Assembly: GCA_022709905.1 (NCBI GenBank)
Contig: JAKLHY010000039.1
Span: forward strand, 1 to 64,000
DNA from: Verrucomicrobiota bacterium
GTDB taxonomy: Bacteria > Verrucomicrobiota > Verrucomicrobiia > Limisphaerales > UBA1319
Length of the DNA stretch: 64,000 bases
Reading direction: 5' to 3'
Position numbers and translations under genes: made by a program. Shown here piece after piece: positions 34,693-43,211 of the stretch; positions within the stretch are counted from its first letter, which is position 1, and every line of letters begins with the position of its first letter. The notes below the pieces were generated by a model. It did not search any database, was not told the origin of the DNA, and was given only the letters and a program-made list of their open reading frames with translations.

Positions 34693-35226
34693 TCAGCTGA
34701 AGGTGTCGTCGGATTCGCGTCGGGGATGATGTTGCCGGTAGGCGGCCCTTTTTTGGCGGAATTCCTGCACCACCCACCTTGCGGCATAATAGGAGAGCAG
34801 CCCGAACGGCGTCCCCACAACGATCGATCCCAGCATCAGCGGACCGCCCACGGTCAGAAAGGTGGTCCAGTGAAAAAGCTGTTCCAGTCGAAGATCGTTC
34901 GCATTCAATTGGGGAGGCATGCGATGGGGATTGCTGAGCAGCCAGTAACCCACGATATACTCGATCCGCAGGAGAACCGGAACAAACGGCAGAATGAAAT
35001 CGTGAAGCGTTACCCCAATCACGGCAGCAATCTTGTTGCAGCGCAGCATCCAGGCCAGAAGAACCGATAGCAGGGTTTTCAGTCCAAACAACGGGGTGAA
35101 CCCCAGAAAAAAGCCGCAGGAGAATCCGAGAGCGATGGCATGCGCGCTATCATCCAGTCGAATCAGTTTGTGATAATGCCGCTTGTACCAAGGGTGTTTC
35201 CCCGACGTAACAGTGCTGTCAGTCAT
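34693..35226 (-). CDS. DUF2062 membrane protein
   Basis: A 177-residue protein of the DUF2062 family (uncharacterised small membrane proteins, sometimes beside glycosyltransferases). The core is YKRHYHKLIRLDDSAHAIALGFSCGFFLGFTPLFGLKTLL, read in two parts at residues about 14-52, with two or three further hydrophobic helices. ATG at 35226 (MTDSTVTSG) is used because longer starts would overlap the preceding gene. It lies four bases after the TonB-like gene on the same strand and probably ends the ABC/Exb run. No function can be given. Confidence 0.85.
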   Translation of the reverse strand: MTDSTVTSGKHPWYKRHYHKLIRLDDSAHAIALGFSCGFFLGFTPLFGLKTLLSVLLAWMLRCNKIAAVIGVTLHDFILPFVPVLLRIEYIVGYWLLSNPHRMPPQLNANDLRLEQLFHWTTFLTVGGPLMLGSIVVGTPFGLLSYYAARWVVQEFRQKRAAYRQHHPRRESDDTFS

Positions 35227-35230
35227 GTCC

Positions 35231-36025
35231 TTATTTGGCGGATTGATTGGTGCTTGCGGGCGCGATGACGGCCCAATCAAAGATAAACCGGCCCAGAGTG
35301 GTGGTTTGCCGAGAGGCTGCCTCCGGAGTGGAAGGCGAAGGTGGAGTCTGGATCCGGAGCGATTTCAAAAGTCGCGTCGCTTCCTGATCGGCCGCCTGCA
35401 AGCCGCTGGATTCGAGCACCCGTCGAGAGATGATTTCACCCTCAGGATTGGCCACGATTTCAATGACAGTTGGCTGTAGAGTGGTTTGGTTCGTCCAGAC
35501 CGGGAGAAGATCCGGAGGGAATTCCTGACACAGCCGCAAGATCCCGTCGGTCCGCAGAACCGATCTCAGGGGCAACGGCTCGGTGTGTTCGCGGATCCTG
35601 CCGGTCGCTGGCGGGAACTTGTCGACGATGGCGAGAGTCGAGGATGCGGGCTGGGCCGTGGTCTCGGGCTGAATGAACAAGGAGCGGACAAAATCCGGGG
35701 CCAGCCAGTAATCGGGCTCCGTCCAATCCTGAAATTCGAGGGGAATATGGCGCGGCCGGAGCCAGGCGCTCCCAGAAAAACCTTGAGGATGCGCCGAGGC
35801 GAAAAGGAAAGGATCAAGCGGGGCAAGGGCCAGAGCCACCTGCCGCGAGGCCTCGGGCTCTGTCAGAAGCAGGAAAGACGATTGCGAGCCCACGGGGCGC
35901 TCGGACGGCACAGTCCGATCGGAGAGCATCCAAAACAGGAAGATCTGAAATGACAGAATGGCCCCCATCCCAGCCAGGACACGCCGGCGGATCCGCACTC
36001 GCTGCGCTGATACCCCGGCTTCCAT
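35231..36025 (-). CDS. TonB-like energy-transducer protein
   Basis: A 264-residue protein with one N-terminal TM (about 17-34, LAGMGAILSFQIFLFWML), a long periplasmic stretch and a C-terminal domain TVIEIVANPEGEIISRRVLESSGLQAAD followed by a helix and ATRLLKSLRIQ. That pattern (strand, Gly turn, VLESSG-type loop, helix) matches the TonB C-terminal fold. The usual Pro/Lys spacer is weak. It overlaps the exbD stop codon region, which supports the call as third member of an ExbB-ExbD-TonB set. ATG at 36025 and TTG at 36031 are both possible. Which outer-membrane receptor it serves is unknown. Confidence 0.7.
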   Translation of the reverse strand: MEAGVSAQRVRIRRRVLAGMGAILSFQIFLFWMLSDRTVPSERPVGSQSSFLLLTEPEASRQVALALAPLDPFLFASAHPQGFSGSAWLRPRHIPLEFQDWTEPDYWLAPDFVRSLFIQPETTAQPASSTLAIVDKFPPATGRIREHTEPLPLRSVLRTDGILRLCQEFPPDLLPVWTNQTTLQPTVIEIVANPEGEIISRRVLESSGLQAADQEATRLLKSLRIQTPPSPSTPEAASRQTTTLGRFIFDWAVIAPASTNQSAK

Positions 36026-36027
36026 AG

Positions 36028-36465
36028 TCAAGGTTCGTTGGTAACGGTTCCCTGGAGGAGTGGCGGGCGCGTTCCCAGCAAGACCTCCCGGATGCCGATC
36101 TCTCGGGCCATCTGGCTCAGCCGGACAATGACCTCATAACTGACCGCTTTATCGGCTTGGAGGACCATCGTCAGGTTGGCCCGTTCCCGGTGTATTGCCT
36201 GCAAACGATTCCGCAGCGAGTCGGTGGTGATGATTTGATGGTCGAAATAGCACAGGCCATCGCGATCGACAGCGACCACCACCGTTGGGCCGGCAACGCC
36301 CGGCAGGGATTCCGGCAGGGCCGCCGGCAGATCGATCCGCACTCCTGGCGTAAACACGAGACCGGAATTGAGGAGCAGAAAAATCACCAGCAAAAACAGC
36401 ACGCTGGCGATCGGGGCAAAATCAATCTGACCCCGAAATATCCGCGCATTTCGGGCGTATCTCAT
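36028..36465 (-). CDS. ExbD/TolR-family protein lacking the usual TM aspartate
   Basis: A 145-residue proton-channel subunit with one TM helix and a periplasmic domain. The TM entry reads IDFAPIASVLFLLVIFLLL. In ExbD/TolR the pattern is P-x-I-D with the Asp (Asp25 of E. coli ExbD) needed for proton flow. Here the aligned position is Ser21, and the nearest acid is Asp15, six residues earlier. The rest is normal: VRIDLPAALPESLPG, VAVDRDGLCYFDHQ, LVLQADKAVSYEVIVRLSQMAREIGI-like segment ending in a LLGT strand. It overlaps exbB by four bases. Either proton transfer uses another residue or the set works differently. Confidence 0.85.
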   Translation of the reverse strand: MRYARNARIFRGQIDFAPIASVLFLLVIFLLLNSGLVFTPGVRIDLPAALPESLPGVAGPTVVVAVDRDGLCYFDHQIITTDSLRNRLQAIHRERANLTMVLQADKAVSYEVIVRLSQMAREIGIREVLLGTRPPLLQGTVTNEP

Positions 36466-37088
36466 GGGATGGGAGGGCCACTGGTCTCGGTCACAATATT
36501 GAGAATTTCCGTGGCCGCCTTTTCCATATCCAAGACGATCTGATTCACCCGGCTGACCAGGTAGTTGTATCCCGCATAACAGGGGATCGCAATCGCCAGT
36601 CCCAGGGCCGTGCAGATCAAGGCCTCCCAGATGCCGCCACTCAGAAGACTGGCATTCGCATAGAGTCCTTCATTCTGCATGACCCGGAAGATCTTGATGA
36701 AGCCCAGCACCGTCCCCAGCAAACCCATCAAAGGCGCGATCTGCGCGATGGTAGCCAGCAAATTGAGCTTTTCCTCCAGACGCGGCACCTCCATAAGCCC
36801 CGCTTCCTCCAGCGCCTCCCGAATCCCGTCTCGTCCCCGCTCGCGGTTTAGGATGGCCGTCTTCACCAGCCGCGCCACAGGACCCGGGGTGGCGTCGCAT
36901 ATCGAGATCGCCTCCACGATGTTTTCGCGTCGCACCACATTGCGAACCCCGATCAGGAACTCCGTCGAGTTGATCTGCGCGCGATGATAATGCAGGTAAC
37001 GCTCAATAAAAACACCGATGGCAACGGCGCCGGCGACCAGCAACAGCCACATCATCAGGCCGCCATGAGATAACAGAGTCGGCACCAT
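36462..37088 (-). CDS. ExbB/TolQ/MotA-family proton channel protein
   Basis: A 208-residue inner-membrane protein with three TM segments. TM1 about 10-28. The cytoplasmic loop includes RLEEKLNLLATIAQIAPLMG, leading to TM2 LLGTVLGFIKIF. TM3 is in SGGIWEALICTALGLAIAIPC, which keeps the Glu and Thr positions seen in ExbB. The first gene of an ExbB-ExbD-TonB-like set, overlapping exbD. Family call is firm; whether it energises import or another envelope process cannot be told. Confidence 0.92.
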   Translation of the reverse strand: MVPTLLSHGGLMMWLLLVAGAVAIGVFIERYLHYHRAQINSTEFLIGVRNVVRRENIVEAISICDATPGPVARLVKTAILNRERGRDGIREALEEAGLMEVPRLEEKLNLLATIAQIAPLMGLLGTVLGFIKIFRVMQNEGLYANASLLSGGIWEALICTALGLAIAIPCYAGYNYLVSRVNQIVLDMEKAATEILNIVTETSGPPIP

Positions 37089-37214
37089 GGCGTTTTTATA
37101 ATCGCCATCCCTTCATGTGGAAAGTGAAATCAAACCCGCTGACGAGCCTGGGGGGGGTCTCCATCGGTTTGGGCGCGCATGCGCCTGTTTTCTTGTGCCG
37201 CGCCCTTAGCCTCT

Positions 37215-37877
37215 TCATTTCTCCAGCCAGCCATCACGCAGCCGAATGGTCCGGTGACTGAAAGCCGCGTTCGCTTCCGAATGTGTCACCTGCACAATGG
37301 TCGCTCCGTCCGCGTTCAGTTTCCTGAACAGTTCCATGATCTCACGCCCCTGTTCGCTGTGCAGATTGCCCGTCGGTTCGTCCGCCAAAATCAACTTCGG
37401 ACTCGCAATGATCGCCCGGGCCACCGCCACCAACTGCTGCTGCCCGCCCGAAAGCTGGTTCGGATAAAGATCCTTCTTCGCCACCATCCCAAATCGATCC
37501 AGCATGTCCGCCACCAAAGCCTGACGCTCCGATTTCCTGATGTCCCGATAGGACAAGGGAATATCCAGGTTTTCGGCCACGGTCAGGTCGTCCAGCAAAT
37601 GATACTGCTGAAAGACAAATCCCACGTATTGTTTGGCCAACGCCGACCGTTGCTTCACACTCAACGCGTGCACCGCGTGCTCTTGAAGGTAATACTCCCC
37701 GGCCCATGCCCCTTCCAATAAACCCAGGATGCTCAATAAGGTCGATTTCCCCGCGCCTGATGGCCCCATGATGGTCAAGAACTCGCCTTCCGCAATCTCC
37801 AGGTCGATCTGGCGTAAAACATAAAATGGCCCAGCCTTGGTGGTGTAGCTCTTCTCGAGGTTTTTCAGCGTTATCAT
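37215..37877 (-). CDS. ABC transporter ATP-binding protein (LolD/MacB type)
   Basis: A 220-residue ATPase: Walker A MGPSGAGKSTLLS, Q-loop VFQQYHLLDDLTVAEN, signature LSGGQQQLVAVARAI, Walker B LILADEPTGNL and the H-switch VTHSEAN. The insertion and spacing are those of LolD/MacB/FtsE proteins that partner FtsX-like permeases. ATG at 37877 (MITLKNLEKSY) is the natural start. No permease gene is next to it. The next gene on the strand, 126 bases on, is exbB. It may share a transcript with the Exb set or work with a permease elsewhere. Confidence 0.9.
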   Translation of the reverse strand: MITLKNLEKSYTTKAGPFYVLRQIDLEIAEGEFLTIMGPSGAGKSTLLSILGLLEGAWAGEYYLQEHAVHALSVKQRSALAKQYVGFVFQQYHLLDDLTVAENLDIPLSYRDIRKSERQALVADMLDRFGMVAKKDLYPNQLSGGQQQLVAVARAIIASPKLILADEPTGNLHSEQGREIMELFRKLNADGATIVQVTHSEANAAFSHRTIRLRDGWLEK

Positions 37878-38526
37878 GCGGTTAAGTCGTTCTATTTGCG
37901 GTTCAGAGCGATTCTTCGCCCGATTCATCATAGGCTTGCATCCGGCGTGCCAACCTTTCGAATCCAGTCCATATTCAAATTGCCCCCTGAACACCCAAGG
38001 CCAATGCCGGTTTTATAGAATGTATATCCTATTTATGATCAAATGAATATGATGATAAACTCATTCTTGTTTCCTCGAACTGCCGATCGAATACGCGGTT
38101 TTCCTCGCGATTGGATGACTGCAATTGCGCGTCCGATTGTTCACCCTTGGGAACGTCGAGTCCCATTTCCGGGAAAAGGACTGGGGCAGCATCAGAACTC
38201 CTGAACCCAAGGAAAAAGCCTGGCCTCACGCAGAGGCACCGAGAGCACAAAGAATAAGTCTTTCCGAAAAATCTCCGTGAACTCCGTGAACTCCGTGTGA
38301 GAAATCGGTGTCAGGAAAATTCCTAGAGGGTTTCATTTTAAGGTGTGAAATCAGGAGCCCTGAACCTTTGTCCGCAGCAAGGCGGGGATTGGGATCACTG
38401 CGGCCAGGTTCAGGATTGTTTTGCATTGAAAAAGAACGGGGAGCCAGCCAGAGTGCGGCAGTCATAAGCCCGATTGGACTAAGCCATGGGGCGATGGGTT
38501 TTTCATCCAATTGTAAGTTCATCGCT
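37878..38526. other. Intergenic region with a 167-bp repeat
   Basis: 649 bases between the divergent ABC ATPase and deacetylase genes. The only strong feature is the repeat at 38196-38363. Open frames on both strands pass through this repeat (plus 38308 onward, minus 38226-38657) and are not supported as genes. Confidence 0.5.
38196..38363 (+). repeat. 167-bp dispersed repeat, copy 2
   Basis: Same orientation and boundaries as 25866-26032, with one single-base length difference and scattered substitutions. Both copies lie upstream of a plus-strand gene start. Confidence 0.85.
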
Positions 38527-39384
38527 ATGAAAATCTTGTGGATGTTCTTTGTCGGTTTGCTGTCTAGCGGCCTGGTGTGTGCCGAATCCAATATCCGATT
38601 AATCCTGCGAGGGGACGACATGGGGTCGGCGCATGCGGCGAACGAGGCCTGCATCAAGAGTTACCGGGATGGCATTATGAAATCGGTGGAGGTCATGGTG
38701 CCGGGCGGGTGGTTTCCCGAGGCCGTGAAGATGCTGCGTGAAAATCCAGGATTGGATGTCGGGGTTCATCTTTGTCTGACCAGCGAGTGGGAAGGATGCA
38801 AGTGGCGGCCGTTGACCTATGCGCCTTCGTTAGTGGACGAAAACGGGTATTTCTATCCGATGACAAGCCAGCGTAAGGATTTCCCGCCAAAGACCGGTTT
38901 CCTGCAGGGTTCGCCCGACCTGAAGGAAGTCGAAAAGGAGCTTAGGGCGCAGATAGAAATGGCGGTGAAGCACATTCCTCAGACGAGCCATATTTCGGCC
39001 CACATGGGCACGGCCACCGCGACTCCGCAGCTGCGCGAAATCGTCAATCGCCTTGCTCAGGAGTATCGGCTACATCATGAACAACCGCAGGGTGTGCGTT
39101 ACGCGGCCGGGTTTACAGGCCGGTCCCCGGCGGAACGGGAAACCAGCCTGGTTCGGCTGTTGGAACAATTGACTCCAGGCAACTGGCTGCTCATCGAGCA
39201 TCCGGGCTTTGACACGCCTGAGATGCGCGGCCTGGGACATCGGGGGTACGAGTACGTCGCCGAGGAACGCAATGCTGTGACGCATGCCTTCACCAGTCCG
39301 TTGGTGAAGCAAGTCATTCAGAAGCGCGGCATCCAGGTGATGAGTTACGCGGAGTTTTACCGCCAGGCCAGGGCAACGCAATGA
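38527..39384 (+). CDS. ChbG/YdjC-like carbohydrate deacetylase, exported
   Basis: A 285-residue YdjC-family protein (metal-dependent deacetylases of chito-oligosaccharides and related sugars). Signal peptide MKILWMFFVGLLSSGLVCAE; ATG 38527 is chosen for it. The metal site begins with LRGDDMGSAHAANEAC (paired Asp) and continues with VGVHLCLTSEWEG (His) and SAHMGTATATPQL (His). IEHPGFDTPEMRG lies near the end. Export is unusual because YdjC enzymes are mostly cytosolic, but exported versions occur in Verrucomicrobia and Planctomycetes. It overlaps an MFS carrier gene by four bases, which suggests paired breakdown and uptake. Confidence 0.85.
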   Translation: MKILWMFFVGLLSSGLVCAESNIRLILRGDDMGSAHAANEACIKSYRDGIMKSVEVMVPGGWFPEAVKMLRENPGLDVGVHLCLTSEWEGCKWRPLTYAPSLVDENGYFYPMTSQRKDFPPKTGFLQGSPDLKEVEKELRAQIEMAVKHIPQTSHISAHMGTATATPQLREIVNRLAQEYRLHHEQPQGVRYAAGFTGRSPAERETSLVRLLEQLTPGNWLLIEHPGFDTPEMRGLGHRGYEYVAEERNAVTHAFTSPLVKQVIQKRGIQVMSYAEFYRQARATQ

Positions 39385-40649
39385 GGACAGGCCCATACTA
39401 CCGTTGGTTCGTGGTGGGGATGCTGTGGTTTGTCTGTCTGTTTAATTACGCGGATCGCCAGGCCATCTTCTCCGTATTCCCTTTGCTCAAGCAAGAGATG
39501 GGCTTGAGCGATGTCGAGTTGGGCATCGTGGGCGGAGCCTTTATGTGGGTGTATGCCGCCGCCCTGCCCCTGGCGGGCATCATCGGAGACCGTGTCCGGC
39601 GCAAAACCCTGATCCTGGGCGGATTGATTTTCTGGTCGGTGATCACCCTGGCTACGGCGTGGTCGACCCAGTATTGGCACCTGGTGGTATTTCGGGCGCT
39701 GGAGGGCTTCGGGGAAGCCTTTTATTTTCCGGCCTCGATGTCCCTGATCAGCGATTACCATGGCCGCGGCACGCGGTCCAAGGCCATGTCGCTGCATCAA
39801 TCCAGCGTTTATGCCGGGACGATCCTGGGCGGAACCGTGGCCGGGTATTGCGCGCAATACTACGGCTGGCGATCCGGTTTCTACCTTTTTGGCTCGCTCG
39901 GCATCTTGCTGGGGATCGTCCTGATGGTGTTGTTGGAAGAACCGCAGCGGGGCCAGGCCGATGCCGATGAAACTCCAACCGGGGGGGCGCATACCGGCAT
40001 CGATCTGCGATCCGGTCACCTGTGGCAATCCATCGGGGAAATTTTCAAAACCCGCATGGTCCTCATTTTAATGGCGGTATTTGTTGGCGCCAACTTTGTG
40101 GCGGCCATTTTCCTGACCTGGATGCCTTCCTTCCTCAATCGCAAGTTCAACATGAGCTTGAGCATGGCCGGACTGAACAGCACCGCTTGGCTGCAGATCG
40201 CATCGGTGCTGGGCGTGCTGACCGGCGGCTGGCTGGCGGACCGGCTGGCCAGACGCTTCGTTGCGGGACGTCCCATGACCCAGGCCATCGGTTTGTTCCT
40301 GGGGGTGCCCTTCATCTTCCTCACAGGCTGGACCTTGTCCGTGCCGGTGTTGGTGCTGGCCATGATTGGCTTCGGCTTTTTTAAAGGGCTTTACGACGCC
40401 AACATCTGGGCGTCGCTCTACGATGTGGTCAAAGTGGAGCGCCGCGCCACGGCCCTCGGCCTGATGAACTCGATCGGCTGGCTGGGAGGCGGGATCGCGC
40501 CCGTCGCCATTGCCGCCGCATCCGAGCGCTATGGAATGAGCGCCTGCCTCAGCTCAACCTCGCTGATCTACCTCGCGTTTGGGCTGCTCATGGCCTTGGG
40601 CATCAGCCTGTTCATGCGGGGACGAAGTAGGGGTCAGCCCTTAAATTAA
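39381..40649 (+). CDS. MFS transporter (ACS-like, sugar-acid type)
   Basis: A 422-residue carrier with twelve predicted TM segments. The first reads WFVVGMLWFVCLFNYADRQA, the acidic-basic opening of the anion:cation symporter group. The loop 2-3 motif is GIIGDRVRRKTLILGG, and ALEGFGEAFYFPASMSLISDY lies in TM4. A central loop (about 193-215) is rich in Asp, Gly and Thr. Substrates of this group are hexuronates, glycerate or similar acids. The overlap with the deacetylase gene argues for uptake of its product or a related sugar. Confidence 0.88.
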   Translation: MRTGPYYRWFVVGMLWFVCLFNYADRQAIFSVFPLLKQEMGLSDVELGIVGGAFMWVYAAALPLAGIIGDRVRRKTLILGGLIFWSVITLATAWSTQYWHLVVFRALEGFGEAFYFPASMSLISDYHGRGTRSKAMSLHQSSVYAGTILGGTVAGYCAQYYGWRSGFYLFGSLGILLGIVLMVLLEEPQRGQADADETPTGGAHTGIDLRSGHLWQSIGEIFKTRMVLILMAVFVGANFVAAIFLTWMPSFLNRKFNMSLSMAGLNSTAWLQIASVLGVLTGGWLADRLARRFVAGRPMTQAIGLFLGVPFIFLTGWTLSVPVLVLAMIGFGFFKGLYDANIWASLYDVVKVERRATALGLMNSIGWLGGGIAPVAIAAASERYGMSACLSSTSLIYLAFGLLMALGISLFMRGRSRGQPLN

Positions 40650-40756
40650 AAGTTTAGGTTGTGCGAGGATGAACCCGAGGATTGGCATCGCCAATCTGGC
40701 TGGGATCCCTCGGTGGCGGGTCTTCTGCCTGGGGCCGGCGTTGGCTCGGCCCTTCC

Positions 40757-40816
40757 CGCCTTGTCCCCGGCCAAGATTCCTTGCCGCAGCACCCCTCGAG
40801 ATTTTCGAACAGGCTC
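40757..40816 (-). repeat. GAGCCTGTTCGAAAAT repeat, copy 2
   Basis: On the minus strand GAGCCTGTTCGAAAATCTCG then AGGGGTGCTG; related to 34625-34683. It ends directly at the stop codon of the gene at 40817. A short AGGGGTCAGCCC stretch lies before it near 40630. Confidence 0.5.
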
Positions 40817-41818
40817 CTACTGTTTTCCGTAGGTTGCGGCATCGATCACACGGACGACTTCGATAGGCACTTGGACCCCCAATTGAGTGTAGAGCGTGCC
40901 GCTGGGGATGACGAATTCACTCAGGCCGACATGGGGCGGCCGGGTGGAGGCCCAATCGTAGGTGTAACCCAGGCGTGTCCAGGGATAACCCGTAAACACG
41001 CCATTGGTCATGCCGTAATTGCGAGTGATGTAAGTGTTATTGAACCACTCCACGTAGTAAGGACTCACCCGGAAGCTGGAGCTCATCAACGGGGCGTTTC
41101 GGCCGTCGACCAACTCGGCGGTGGTGTCTCCAATCTCGGGATCCGGTGTCGGCCGAAAGAGGTAGTCGGGACTCACCCAGAACTCGACCACGGTGTCGTT
41201 GGCGGCGGTGGGTGGCATGCCGAGGACCTGTTTGATCCGCAACAGGGGATCGGATCCGCGGTAGCGCGCGCAGAAATATTTCAGTTCGGGATAGGCCGTG
41301 ATCCATTGATCGCCGTAGGAGAGCAGGTGTTCCCCCGGGGGGTAGTAGTTGGTCGCGGTGCTGTATTTCATGAAGGAGGCCACCTTGACTTGTTTGACGC
41401 CGGCGGCATTGATCCGCCACTCCAGGTTGGTATTGCTCTCAGAGATGGTGGTGAGATGAGGCCAAACTTCGGCAGACAGCGTGACTGCGGCATCCACCAT
41501 GGCGTTGGAATACAAGACCAGCATATCGGCTTGGGTGGACGGTTCCAGGTAAGGATAGGCCCGGACCTGATAAAACGTTGGGACCATTTTGGTCATGGGC
41601 ATCGTCGGATCGATTGGGGTCACCGAGGAATCCCATCCCTGCAGCCAATTTGTTTCATTGAGGTTCGGGAGCCATTCCACCGCGTAATCGTAATCATGCG
41701 CGGTGTCGGTATTGGTCCAGGTGATCCAACCGTTTACGAACTGTGTGATTTGGATTTCCTGGGCTTGGAGAGGGACGATCGCAAGACATAAAATGGCTAA
41801 GGCAAATGGGCGATTCAT
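40817..41818 (-). CDS. Secreted protein of unknown function
   Basis: A 333-residue protein with signal peptide MNRPFALAILCLAIVPLQAQ. I do not recognise the family. After a WTNTDTAHDYDYAVEWLPNL stretch, the rest is rich in Tyr, Trp, Asn and Pro. Segments such as ITQFVNGWITWTNTDT and FWVSPDYLFRPTPDPEIGD give it the look of an all-beta extracellular protein. No repeats and only one Cys in the mature part. The DUF11 genes lie upstream on the same strand, 170 bases away. It may be another cell-surface protein, but there is no direct evidence. Confidence 0.6.
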   Translation of the reverse strand: MNRPFALAILCLAIVPLQAQEIQITQFVNGWITWTNTDTAHDYDYAVEWLPNLNETNWLQGWDSSVTPIDPTMPMTKMVPTFYQVRAYPYLEPSTQADMLVLYSNAMVDAAVTLSAEVWPHLTTISESNTNLEWRINAAGVKQVKVASFMKYSTATNYYPPGEHLLSYGDQWITAYPELKYFCARYRGSDPLLRIKQVLGMPPTAANDTVVEFWVSPDYLFRPTPDPEIGDTTAELVDGRNAPLMSSSFRVSPYYVEWFNNTYITRNYGMTNGVFTGYPWTRLGYTYDWASTRPPHVGLSEFVIPSGTLYTQLGVQVPIEVVRVIDAATYGKQ

Positions 41819-41988
41819 GGTTGTGGCATTTCCGTGCTAACCAATCCTATCGGCAGGAGACGCCAAGACTTGAGTGGCAAAGGAAGCGATTGCTTCTGAG
41901 GCCATCGTCAGTTGAGCGTGGCTGAGCCTCGGACCGACGTTTTCACGGGAGATTGGAAAACGGCGGGACGGCTCCGGGCTCAACCTCG

Positions 41989-43140
41989 CTAATACTGCTG
42001 CGTGGACTCGTCTTCGGGGATGGGTTTCTCAAACTGATCGCTGCTGAGTTCGACCTTGAAGCGGGCGTCCGCGGCGTCCAAGGCCTTGACAACCACCTGC
42101 CAGGAGGCAACCGCTTTGGGCGCCAGGCTGGGGAGCGAGGCCATCGTGATCGTTCGGCCTTGAGCGGTGACGGCGGTATCGCCTTCGCCGGCGACAAATT
42201 CCTGGCACTCCGGCAACGTGCAGACCATTCGGACATTGGTGCCAACGGCGGATCCTTGGTTGGTCACTTTAATATCATAAGTCACTTCCTTGCCGACTTC
42301 GATGGGATCCTCGAGGTCCACCACTTCGAGAAGAATGGCCGGAATTCCGACGATTTCGGTTGAGCACGCGGATTGGATGGGTTCGCTCAGGAGCCCTTGC
42401 CCTGTCGGAGTGAACGATACCTGTCCGGGATGAGGAACGGTAAAGTCGGCGCCCAGCAATTTCGTGGCATTGGGGGCCAGATCAGTAATCTTCCAGGTCA
42501 GCCGGCCTGGGGATGGCCTAGGGCCCTGAGTGGGGTTAAGGAAGAGGGCGCCATCAGGTATGGGGAGGTTGACAGTGACGAGCGGTTCGAGGGCATCCCC
42601 CGTGTTTTGAACCGAGAGACGCAAGGAAACGGTTCTTCCGACCAAAACGGTGGCGGGTGTTTCGCAGGCGAGAACCAACGTCGGCGCTCCCAGATCTTCC
42701 AGGAAGAAATTGCTGCACGGCTTGGGCGTGACACATCGGTAGCGTCGTCCTTTTGAAACAAAGGTGAACGCGTAGGCTGCGATCGGTTCGCGGCCGGCCC
42801 AAAGCACATTCCGAAGACAAACAGGCCGGCCACCGTGCCGCGAGGACATAAACGGCATCCGTTCGCCCACCGGAATGCTGACCTCGGTGATCTCGTTGGT
42901 CAAGGCGGCCTGATGGAGGTCTTTGAGATCACCCCTCCATCCCCACTGGTTCAATATGGAGGCGATATCGGGTTTCAGGGTTTCATCGCGGAATCGGCTC
43001 CGCAAATCTTCGGGTGTGACCAAGGGCGGGGCGAAACGGGTGGCGGGATTTCCCAGCAGCGTGGCCCGGTGTTCCTCGGCTTGAACTGATTCGCAGCGGA
43101 GGCAGGTCAGAAGGAAGATCAGGAGGATGAGTTGTTGCAT
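41989..43140 (-). CDS. DUF11/OmcB-like envelope protein, short paralogue
   Basis: A 383-residue exported protein (signal peptide MQQLILLIFLLTCLRCESVQA). The middle and end hold two DUF11-type beta-sandwich domains. These are VLVGRTVSLRLSVQNTGDALEP followed by LTWKITDLAPNA, and EVGKEVTYDIKVTNQGSAVGTNVRMVCTLP followed by ITMASLPSLAPKAVASWQV. The C-terminus EDESTQQY resembles the EESTRVY end of the larger paralogue next door. The N-terminal 130 residues (Cys pair at 123 and 129, RCVTPKPCSN) are unlike it. In Chlamydia the related OmcB is a disulfide-linked outer-envelope protein; a similar structural role is inferred. Confidence 0.75.
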   Translation of the reverse strand: MQQLILLIFLLTCLRCESVQAEEHRATLLGNPATRFAPPLVTPEDLRSRFRDETLKPDIASILNQWGWRGDLKDLHQAALTNEITEVSIPVGERMPFMSSRHGGRPVCLRNVLWAGREPIAAYAFTFVSKGRRYRCVTPKPCSNFFLEDLGAPTLVLACETPATVLVGRTVSLRLSVQNTGDALEPLVTVNLPIPDGALFLNPTQGPRPSPGRLTWKITDLAPNATKLLGADFTVPHPGQVSFTPTGQGLLSEPIQSACSTEIVGIPAILLEVVDLEDPIEVGKEVTYDIKVTNQGSAVGTNVRMVCTLPECQEFVAGEGDTAVTAQGRTITMASLPSLAPKAVASWQVVVKALDAADARFKVELSSDQFEKPIPEDESTQQY

Positions 43141-43211
43141 AGTCGGTTTGGCGCGGCCATTCGGCAGGCCGGCGGCTCGATCAGACCGCCGGCCTGGTTT
43201 TCGGCTGGGGG

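Noticed and set aside
38226..38657. Minus-strand open frame upstream of the deacetylase gene
   Set aside because: It spans the 167-bp repeat and is antisense to the start of the deacetylase gene.
40682..41791. Plus-strand open frame of 369 codons opposite the secreted protein gene
   Set aside because: The minus strand has a proper signal peptide and balanced composition; the plus frame begins in a repeat and is rich in Gly/His/Arg.
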